From positions 186,001 through 250,000 of the forward strand of contig JAEHOE010000162.1 in NCBI GenBank assembly GCA_016858145.1: 64,000 nt of DNA. Direction: 5' to 3'. Within the stretch, counting starts at the first letter, position 1. Each line of letters starts with the position of its first letter. The position numbers and the translations under genes were made by a program. Source of the DNA: Edaphochlamys debaryana. Its lineage: Eukaryota > Chlorophyta > Chlorophyceae > Chlamydomonadales. Below are positions 53,301 to 62,564 of this stretch, in pieces. Under the pieces are notes generated by a model, which did no database searches, was not told where the DNA came from, and was given only the letters and a program-made list of their open reading frames with translations.

Positions 53301-56300
53301 CTCCCCCCTCCCCCTCACCCCTCAGCTGCTGGTCCCTCAGCCGCTGCCGCAGCTCCCCGTCCCCCGCCAGCGCCTCCACGGCGTCGTGCCGCTGCCGAAT
53401 GGCCCCCAGGTCCACCAGGGGCTGCTTGAGCCAGGCCTGGGGGGGGAAGGGGGAGGGGGGGGAAGGGGGAGGGGGGGAAAGGGGGGGAAGGGGAGACAGA
53501 ACGGGTGTGTGTAGGCTGAGCGGAAGCAGGGGGCTGCTTCAGCCAGGCCTTGGGGGGGGGGGGAAAGGGGGGAGACAAGCGGGAAAGCGGAGACGGGGTG
53601 GAGGTGTCACGAGGTGAGCGGAATCAACAGGGACAGCGGACAACCGCCTTCATGTCTACCAGATGGTGCGTCAGCCCCCACGTTGGCGGCACGACGGGCC
53701 CCATCCCTGCACCCCCCTCATCCCCCTCCCGCCCCACCTTGAGCCGGCGCTTCCCCATGGCGGTGCGGCAGCGGTTGAGCAGCCCGAACAGGGAGAAGGT
53801 GGCGTTGGCGTCCTGAGGGGAGGGGAGGAGGAGGAGGTTTAGGGCAGAGAAGGGGTGCCAGGAGGACGGGAGGGGAACTGCCCGAGGGAGCTGCGAGGGC
53901 GGGGTAGCTCTGCTTTCCCCACCGCTTGGTCGGCGGCCCCCCTCACCCAACCCCCACGTCCCAGCGGAGCCCCCCAGCCCCCAGTCCCCCCCAGCCCTCT
54001 ATCCCCTCACCGGCTTGGTCGGCAGCCCGCCTCGTCCCACATACCCAACCACCCCACATTCCAGCGGAGCCTCCCAGCCCCATCCCTCCCTCCCTCCCTC
54101 CCTCCCTGTCTCACGCGCCGACCCTCCGCATCCCAATCCCCCCCACCTGCTTGGTCGGCAGCACGTTGAGCGCCCGCTGCGCCGTTGCGTCCAGGCGCAT
54201 GTAGCAGCCCGCGTTGTACAGGGACAGGGAGTAGCGAACCGCCGGAGCCTGGGGGGGAGAGGGGGAGCATGGGGTTAGCAAGGGGTTAACACGACACGGA
54301 AGTCAGCATCCTGCACAAAAAGCTTGTCATGGGCGGGAACCTGACAGAGGCCGCAGTGGGTGCCCCCGCCCCCGCCATCCTGTCCCAAAACCGGCCCTCG
54401 TGCACCCACCCCGCCCCCCCCTGCCGCCCCCCCCCCTTGCCCCCACCTGCCCCCGCCCCCGCGTCCGCCATGATTTCCGCATAGCCCATCACGGCCGCCA
54501 GTGCGGAGCAGGCGGTGCGCCGCTCGAGCACGTCGCTGTGCCGCTCCACGGCGCCGCCCTGGGGGGGGAGGTGGAGAAGGATGAAGAGGTGGGGTGGTAT
54601 AGGTGGGTGGACTCCCTCCCACTTCAAACGTAACCCCTGATCACCTCCATCTTCCTCCCCCCCTCTCGCCTTCCCGCCACCGCGCCGCTGCAACAAATGC
54701 AGCCCCCCCCTCCTCCCCCCCCCCTCTACCCCCTCCCCCCCCCCTCTACCCCCTCCCCCCTTCCCCCCACCTTGATGACCTTGGCCAGGTCCGCCTCCAG
54801 GTGCTTGGCGGCGAACAGGGGCGAGGCGGGGCGCTCCGTGACCATGAGCCCCACAGCGTCCAGCAGCGCGGACAGCCGTGAGCGGAGGCTGGGGTCCAGG
54901 GAGGCAAGCGCGTCCTGGGCAGGGGGTGGGGGGCGTGCACGGGAGGCGTGTGTTTTTGGGGGGGAGTGATGGTGGGGGGGAGTGCGGGTGCCTCTGTGGG
55001 AGGTGGGAGGCGGCAGATACGGTGCGGACTGTGAACCTCCACTCATATATCACCCTGCTGGCCTGAAAGCCCAGCACGTTGGCAATGGTCGGCGTGAGAT
55101 GGGGTTCTAGCTCGGTAGGGTGCTGCGCTGCAGGGGCGCAGGCCGCGCGGTTGGGCTTGCGGGGACGCTGTGTGGCGCTCCTTTCGGCCCCCGAGGAGCC
55201 CTGGCTCGCTCTCCACCAGCGCCTGCCCAGCCCTGGGAGACGCCACCCATGCACTCCCCCTCTCCCCGAGGTGCCCTGGCCACACATGGCCCCCTCCTCC
55301 CCCTTCCCCTCTCCCCCTCCCCCCCCACACCTTGTTCACCACCGCCTCCCTCGCCCCCAGCTGCACCAGCACCGCCTCCAGCCCCCCCAGGGACTCGTCC
55401 AGCAGCAGCTCAGCGGCGCCCAGGCGGCAGGAGGAGGGGTCCACGTAAGCAACGCCCTGCGGAGCACAGCACAGCACAGCACGCAGCACGTATCCGAGCA
55501 GCCCTTCACACACAGCACGCGGCGCACCGCCGGTATGGGGTGGGATGGGGACCAAAGACACATGGAGGCATGGAGGGAGCCCCCGAAGGACAGGGTACGT
55601 ACGGCAATGGTGATGCAGACAGCGATAGCGAGCGCTCTCCTCGCTTTCCGCTGCCCCCTCCCCCCCCCTCACCGCCACCGGCTGCCCCTCCACGCTGGCG
55701 AAGGTGAGGGCCGCCACCAGGGGCACTTCGCTCATCTCGGCGGTGCGGTACAGCTCGTCGTCAAACGAGCCCAGGCGCCCGGGGGTGGCGGACCTGGGGG
55801 GGCGGGGGGGGGGGGCGGGTAAGTGGGGGGGAAGGGGGAGCCGGAGGAGGGGGCGAGTTGCTGGGAGTTACTGCGAGGGGATCTGCGGTGCCGCGGGGAC
55901 CCAGGCCAGGGCGGGCGCAGCTACTGCCCCACGCGCCGCTGCGCCTCTGGCGCCCCACCAGCGTTCCAGTCTCTTCCTCCCACCATTCCGACGCCACGCA
56001 CGCTCTTCACCCTGTCGGGCCCCCCTCACCCCCCACACCGCCCCCACACCGGCCCAATCCCCGCCCCACACCCTGCAACCCCACACCCCCGCCCCCCCAG
56101 TCCCCGTCCCACATGCCCCCGCCCCACAGCCCCCCACACCCGGCCCCACCTGACGAGCTTCCAGCCGGTGCCCACTTGCTCGTACACCTCCACCACGTGC
56201 GAGGTACCGCCCAGCAGCAGCTCCCGCAGAATGGTCTCAAACATGTTGCGGTTGATGTTGAGGTGGACGGCGTCGGGGCCCCCCGCGGACTCGGCGCCGC

Positions 56301-56835
56301 GCAGCACGGCCGTGGTGCGGTAGAACTGGCGCGCCAGGGACGTGGCGGTGAAGCCGACGACGGTGTAGAAGCCCTGGGTGAATGGGGGTAGCGGGGGGGT
56401 GTTGGGAGGGGAAGGGGGTGGGTGGGAGGGGAAGGGGAGGGGAGGGGAAGGGAGGGAGGGAAAGAGAGGCTGGGCGGCTGGGTGCAGCTGGGTGAATGGG
56501 TGTTGGGGGTCTGGTGGGGGGCTCGAGGGCAGGATCTCTCTGCGGTCGGGCGCGGGGCTCACCTTGCGGTCGACGAAGCGGACGATGTTGGCATCCTGCG
56601 GCAGAGGGCCAGAGGTGACTTCTGGAGAATGGAAGGGCTGTCCATCCCCGACGTGCGCCGGCGTTAACAGCAAGCGGGGCCTCGCGAGCACCCACCCACC
56701 CACCTCGCCGAGCGTCTTCACGTAAGCCGTGAACGAGCGCAGCGTCTTCGCGTCGAGCTCCTGGACCTGGGGCGCCTCCTCCTCCTGAGGCTCATCGTCG
56801 ACAACAGCTGCCGCAGCCGCGGCCTTGGGCGGCAT
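47310..56835 (-). CDS. MSH2: DNA mismatch repair protein MSH2
   Basis: Twenty-eight exons on the minus strand give 936 aa, matching the usual ~935-945. Exon bounds: 56835-56704, 56595-56563, 56373-56150, 55793-55673, 55456-55331, 54914-54771, 54558-54451, 54248-54147, 53812-53738, 53436-53319, 53171-53101, 52880-52795, 52560-52494, 51856-51801, 51630-51564, 51299-51163, 50945-50898, 50710-50632, 50130-50009, 49699-49627, 49372-49265, 49051-49025, 48837-48697, 48501-48310, 48058-47939, 47818-47765, 47651-47589, 47426-47310. N-terminal MutS domain [42 protein letters not shown]; clamp/lever residues; Walker [11 protein letters not shown] (~686-695); [14 protein letters not shown]; Walker [17 protein letters not shown] (~763-777); ATHFHEL. 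MSH2 pairs with MSH6 or MSH3 to bind mismatches. Exon 7 needs a GC donor to keep frame (54450). Confidence 0.97.
48951..49020 (+). repeat. TGTC/TGCC tetranucleotide repeat in an MSH2 intron
   Basis: About 17 tandem CTGT/CTGC units lie directly next to the 9-codon exon 49051-49025, within the intron 48838-49024. Confidence 0.93.
52075..52250 (+). repeat. CCCCTTCCCCCCTACAT minisatellite in an MSH2 intron
   Basis: About seven tandem units of roughly 24 bp (CTACAT(C/T)CCCCCTCCCCTTCC) in the intron 51857-52493, next to a decoy copy of the exon 13 donor at 52046-52066. Confidence 0.92.
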
Positions 56836-58396
56836 CGCTGCTAGGCCCGCAAGAAAGCAGGTCGTGGAGTTTCGGCTTAGGTATGTGCGCTGCGCAGACC
56901 GCTCCCGACTTCAAGCGTAATTTGCAGCTCGCGAATGGTCCGAACGCAGGTCGTGATGAGAGCAGTGCTGGTGAAACCTTGTGATGCTGTGCGCATACGC
57001 CACAAAGGCAGCGACCGAAGCCAGGGTTCGAACATCGCGCGCCATTTCGGCCCCGGATCCGCAGCGCCGTACCACACACACCACCGTACCACATCCACAC
57101 ACGACAACATTCACAAGCCGACACACACGAGTCTCAAGCCTCATCACTGCCCTCGCTGCTGCTGCCCTCGCTGCTGCCCCGCCTCGACTGCCACCTTCGC
57201 CTCCTCCCCAACCTTCACCTCCACCATGCGCGTCCCGGTCTCAGTCCCCCGGTCCCGTCTCCGTCCCCTGGTCCAGTCTCCGTCGCCCTCCGCGCCGCAT
57301 CGCCATGCGGCTCTCCGCAGACCTGCGGGCTACAAAGCCGATGCATCAAGCGATGCGTCCACGCTCACCGACCCCTAGTCACCTGTCCCACGAACTGTGT
57401 CGACCCGAAGAGGGGTGAACCCGGGCCTCAGCAGGGCCGCCCCCTGGGACGCAGCACTGCGCCCGCCAGCCCGTGGTTGCCCGCAGCCTTGTCAGACAGG
57501 GGACGCGTTGAGGCGTGGCGTGGCAAAGCTGCCCTCAGGCATGAACTCCTCTCAGCAGCTCAAGCTGAGACCCTCTGAGACGGCGTGGAAGGGCGCGGAC
57601 GGGCACAGGTGATCGAGCCTGTGTTGTCCGCGGCAGCACCCAATAGTGTTTCCACGGACGTTGGCTCTGAGCGGGGCAGATACTGTCGGGGACAAGGGTG
57701 GCTGCCCGAAGGCAGGAAAAGGGCTGAGTCCCGTGGTGTCCCCCAATGTGGCTCCATACAGCCCAACCTCTTGGGTCACTACGGGTCGCTAGGCGTTCTC
57801 CGGGGTCCTCCTTGCTCCCCCTCTCCCCCCTCTCCCAGCCCCTCTTCTCTGTGCACCTGTGACCTTGCCCCCCCCGCCTGGAATCAAGTGTCGGGGAAAA
57901 CTTCCGGGACTGCCGTACCACAGGGTACGGCGCCGTGCCAAACTTAGAGCTCGTTTGTAGGACAGGTCTCTACTGCACCCCCTGTAACCTAACTTATCTC
58001 AGGACGCCTCTCTAGACTTCTTGACAGTGACCAAACACATTTGCAAAGACTTCAGGGCCGCGGCACCCTTCAACACTCGCAATTGACGCGGACGTTTTTG
58101 GCGCGAAGTGACACGGCTCGCTGTTCAGCCAGAGCTAGTTATATGGAGCGAACTCTTGCAGGCTGTGGAGCTGCGACGGGCGAGGCGGGGTAAGCCTGTG
58201 CCTTGTGTCTGTGCCTTCTGCGTCTTCAACCGTGCTGCAGGCTTTTGCCGAAGCGGCAGGGGAAGTGCCTATAGCTTTAAAGTCTAAGGCGTAAACTGGA
58301 GGGCCAGCCCACCGGCGTTACTTGGCGCGTAGGTGCGATGTTGGACTGAACTCTGCGCCTCCCTTCCTCAGGCGAGGACACCATCGATGTGGGCTG
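56836..58396. other. Divergent intergenic region between MSH2 and the small membrane protein gene
   Basis: The MSH2 promoter and leader are at the left end, and the small membrane protein's promoter at the right (AT-richer sequence around 57950-58150). A copy of the 37-bp dispersed hairpin repeat lies at 57691-57727. Open frames in the middle lack splice signals and family resemblance. Confidence 0.5.
57691..57727 (+). repeat. 37-bp dispersed hairpin repeat, copy 2
   Basis: Identical over all 37 bases to 22996-23032. Here the hairpin is enclosed by GGGAC and GTCCC-type flanks (57688-57692 and 57727-57731), which extend the inverted symmetry and differ from the flanks of copy 1. Confidence 0.8.
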
Positions 58397-59762
58397 ATGC
58401 GTTCGCTCTCACAAATGTCGCTCATACTTCTCTTGGCGGTGTCAGCCTTCGCGCTACCCGCTGTCTCTGCGGACCCTGACGACGGTAAGTGCGCGGCGCA
58501 GACCAGCAGCACCAGTGTATAGCAGAGTACGAGCTCTAAACATCGCGGCTGCCGTGGCGTGCAGGCGTGGCACAGTTCGTCGGCAGCTTGACAGTGTCAG
58601 CGGCCTGCGCACAACTGGACGCGGGAAAGGTGGAGCTCGCTACAGACGTGGCCTCTGTGCTCTCGCACGTGTGCAAGGTAAGGACGTTCGGGTTTGTTAC
58701 ACGGGCTGTCACCGCTGCCGAGTCCACACCGCCTGCTCCGCCAAGCCCGGCCCTTCCCGCGTCTTACTGGGCCCTCTCGTCGCGCACAACCCTCGCCAGG
58801 TCGACAAGGCCCGTGTGCGCGTTGTGTCCATGACCTGCGGGACACCGGAGGCCCTGTCCATATCATACACGGTGTCCTTCCCCGAGGGCACGTCGCCCAG
58901 CGAGGTGCGCAAGCGCGCGCCGTGCGCTGCTGTCTGGGGTACCCCCGGGTACCGGCACGCCTTGACACCAGCGCCCCGCTCCCACCGGCCTGCTACACGG
59001 GCCTTGCGTGGGCTCGCTTGGGCCTCGCCCATTCGCCCTCCTCGCTATATGCGTCCTTTTCCGTTCGGTACCTGAGCCTGAAGGTCATACTGCCTGTCCC
59101 TTGCCTTGCACGCGCGCAGGTGGCGGCGGCCAAGAGCGGTGCCGCGGGGCTCCCGGCGCACATGTGCCCCCGCTTCGTGACGCGCTGGGGCGCGGTCACG
59201 GCGGCGGCCGTTTCGCCGGTCAACATCCTGGAGTTCGAGTCATGTGGGTCGGGGCGCCTCCTGCAGGTTCCTAGCATTGGCTGCTCCTAGCCCCCGGGTT
59301 TGCCTCGGCTCTTTTCGCGCTACAACGCCTACGGTGTATGACGTACGTGCCCTTCCCACCGCTTACCCCATCACCTCTCCCTCACTCCCCGCTCTTGGCC
59401 CCACTCCCTGCCTCCACCCCTGCCGCACCCGCGCCCCTGCCCCGCCGCCTCCGCCCGCAGTCTGCGCGCCCGGCACGCACCCCGCCGGCCTCTGCCCCAC
59501 CGCCAGCCGCCGCGCCCTGGCGGCGCGGCGCAAGCTGGTGGACAACTCGGCGCTGATCATCGGACTCACGGTCGGACTGGGCGACTTCTTCCTGCTCATC
59601 ATCTGCATCCTCATCTACGTCTTCTACAAGCGCCAGACCAACCCCCCCGCCGTGGTGCCGTACAATGACGGCTCCGAGCCCGGGCCCTCGGCGCCGCCCC
59701 CTGCCCCCGCCTGGCAGCAGGGGCCCGGGCCCTCGTCCGCGCCGCCGCCGGATGAGAAGTAG
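58397..59762 (+). CDS. Small type I single-pass membrane protein, unknown function
   Basis: Exons: 58397-58484, 58565-58677, 58800-58904, 59120-59243, 59461-59762; 243 aa, phases consistent. Residues 1-~26 form a clear signal peptide (LILLLAVSAFALPAVSA, cleavage before DPDD). The ectodomain of about 130 residues has six cysteines (SAACAQ, SHVCK, MTCGT, HMCPR, FCAPGTHPAGLC). A strong membrane helix follows (ALIIGLTVGLGDFFLLIICILIYVFY), then a short Pro/Gly-rich cytosolic tail ending PPPDEK. I do not recognise the family. The first three exons read like a small beta-sandwich (VDKARVRVVSMTC, EALSISYTVSFPEGTSPSE). A second Met seven codons into the reading frame (58415) could also be the start. 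Nearest downstream TGTAA is at 61064-61068, 1.3 kb away. Confidence 0.82.
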
Positions 59763-62564
59763 GGGGGAGCAGGCCATGTGGAGATGCGGAGGGGCCGGGG
59801 CGTGGCGAGGCCCTGCAGAGCAGAGCATGGCCGGCGCAGCCCCCACTGCGGGGCGTGCGGGAAGTGGCGGGGGTGGACGTCCTGCCGGTACGGTGGGGGC
59901 AGGAGCGTGCCGCTCGAGGGGGCGATCAGGTGACGGCCTGCGACCCCGGTGGTGGGTGAGGGACCTGCGACAACACACAAGGCGTGCGGAGCCTCTTTGG
60001 ACCGTGTCATAGGGGCGGACCATGTCATCAGGACAGCTGCTGGTGTGCTGGGTGTGAACCATCAGGCGGACTTTCAAGGGCAGCCGGGGCAGACGAGGAC
60101 GAGGACGCTGCTGGTGTTTGAACCCGAGTGGGCGTGCGGCTCGCTACCGGACTTGGACCACGTGGGACCACGCGGGGTGAGGCGCTCCCGACTAGGTTTG
60201 ACGCAGGGATGGTATGTCACGATTCATTCCGAGCAGGAGGAGGCCTCTTCCGGCGTTGGCGCTGCCCGATTTGGGGGTCCTGTGCGGTACGGGTGTACGG
60301 CGAGAGTCGTACTTGCCCACCATTTGTGGGCCTGGGCTCAGCCGGCGCACTAGCCGGCGTGCCCAGGGATCCGTGAGCCGCGCAGGGGCCGACGTGAGCG
60401 GGGGAGGTCGAGCTTTTACGCACTTCACGCTTCATGAAATCACACTAGACCATACCGTGACACGCGTGTGGGTGAGGACGGTGCTGGTAACCGTGCTTTG
60501 TGATTACGGGAGCTGCTGCTCTTCATGGGCGGGGTTGGCTTTATGCAAGAGGCTTAGGATTGTGCATCTGGGGAGGGGCCCGTTGGTCGCTGACTTCGGT
60601 TGGGATTGTGCGCTGGAATTGATTTTGCGGCCCCGCAGCGCGGGGTCTTCGACGTTCGAGGACCATGGGTGTGGATAGACAGGCCGGCGCTAGTTTGCGA
60701 GGGGGTGCAAACGCGCTGCTGTGCTGCGGATGTGCATTATGACCCCCTGAGGAGTACATGGAGGAACGGAACTGGCACCCATCGGTGCCCTAGAAAGTTG
60801 TGTGTGTGCGGGCGGGCGGCCTGCGCTTTCCGGGCCGCGCCCGCTGGCTGGCGAGAGAACGCTACGCCGTAGGATGTGTTGAGTTGGGCTCGGCTGGGTT
60901 GAGGAGGCTTGAGCGGCTGTTGGTGTTGGGTTGGGGCTCTGGGTTGGGCCTTTGGGCTCCGGGTTGGGGTAGAGCCTCCTGGGTAGGAATAGTGCGGTTC
61001 TCTTGCGTGGGAATCAACCGTCCGGACGGCTTGGGGGTTGGGTGGGGCTCGCCTACGGGCTGCTGTAATGCCTTGGTTGTAAGCAGGCATCAGCGTGCGC
61101 GTGGTGCATCGGCAGAGGCCTAGGGGTTTAAAGCAAAGCGCAATGCAGCGGTTAGCACGATGGCACGCTTGGCTCCAGGCCTACGGGGTTGGACTGGAGC
61201 CCCATCCGTCCAAGCCTGCCTTGCGGCTCCCGCGTCTGGCCCAGACCCGTCCAGCGTGACAGCTTCGACAGCGTGGGCGTTCTGTGCTCGCAGGGGCCGT
61301 GCAGCGTAGTCAGGACGACGTCGGGGGCACGGGGGGATGCAGACCACCGCATGGACCTGGTGCAGCGACACAGGCTCGCGATGTTCGGCCCTGGGAAGCG
61401 GGCTGCAGGCTGCGGCCCCACCCAGGGCGACGCATGCGTGTCAGCTCCACAGCTGGCCCAGACCCATCCGCGTTGACCTCATTGTCCCCAGCGCGTGTGC
61501 ACTACGCGTCTACGCGGGGGCTCTGCCCTCCTCACCAGCGCGTGTGGGGATCCCAGGCTACGATGCGAGCGCAAAGGGAAATCTGCAGTGTGCCAGAGTC
61601 CCCTCCTTCCTTCCTCCTCCGTGCCCACTTTCCCAGAGAGAAAAGAGGAATGTTACAACGTCCTACGTATGCCAGCCCGTGCCTCCTTGGAGCACCTCAA
61701 CTGCTATGCAGGCAGCTCAGGGAGGGAGCTCGAGCTCCAGCGCCCGCCAGCCGCCACGTCTCGCGCTGCCGCCTGCGGACCACCACCTTCCCCGCCCCTC
61801 GCAAACCTGCATACAAACTCCGGCCGCCAGACCTGGTCCCCTGCTTTATTTTATTGCTGGTACTCCGTATCACGACGACACGCGCTTCCGGTCCATACTC
61901 AGCATGCCTGCCCTGCCCTGCTCAGCCCCGAATCACATCAGCGCCTCCTGTGCTCACCCGCATTCCTCCCCAAGATCACGTCCCACGGCCCGGCCCAACC
62001 TTTGCGTGGCAGTAGCTTCACCATGCGCCCCACCGCATGGCTTCAAGGAGGTCCGCCCACCGCCCACAGGATCACGCGCCAGATTCCACCGCCACGTGAC
62101 ATCTTGGCTTCGCGGCCGGCCCATGCAAAGAAGCGCCGTGCGCCTATGCAGGCACGAGCTCTCAATGCCCCTCACAGCACACGCCTGCCACCAGCTTGCC
62201 ACACGCTCAACGCGCCCCCTCCGAGACGAGGTTAGGATGCAGTGTAATAGACGAGTCTAGTTACCCAGGATAGATACGGTCACGTCAACATCACGGTACG
62301 TCGCCTCTTACTCGGTACAGATCACCCGTCGCCAATCCGTTCCTCGCCAATGTTCAATTCCGCTCGCGCCCCTCTGCTCTGATCGGGCCCAGCTCAACGC
62401 CAGAGCCCAGCTGGCCGCAGCCGTCGCTTCCTCCGTAGCTCGCGCCTGCTGCTCCGCCCCCGTCACCACCGCCCACACCGCACCTAGCGGCCGCGCTCAC
62501 ACTCCACGTGCGGCGCTTCGGGAGGAACGCAGGGGCCCCTGGGCCCACGCCCCAACGTTGCGCC
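59763..62564. other. Long gene-free region
   Basis: 2.8 kb with lower GC than the genes and no credible exon pattern. It must contain the 3' flank of the small membrane protein gene (+) and that of the partial gene (-). A weak internal duplication is visible (TGGCCCAGACCC at about 61235 and 61456, with similar flanks). The longest open frame (61337-62260, +) is judged non-coding. Confidence 0.5.

Noticed and set aside
54915..55330. Extra MSH2 exon around 55060 ([12 protein letters not shown] frame)
   Set aside because: Exons 55456-55331 and 54914-54771 join in phase and match MSH2 order ([13 protein letters not shown]); the intervening frame has no MSH2 similarity.
57022..57040. Second GGTTCGAAC match suggesting a tRNA
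   Set aside because: No cloverleaf could be drawn around it and there is no A box at a suitable distance.
61337..62260. 307-codon open frame on the plus strand
   Set aside because: No family resemblance, no splice pattern, His/Pro/Ser composition expected from random GC-rich sequence, and overlapping open frames of similar length.
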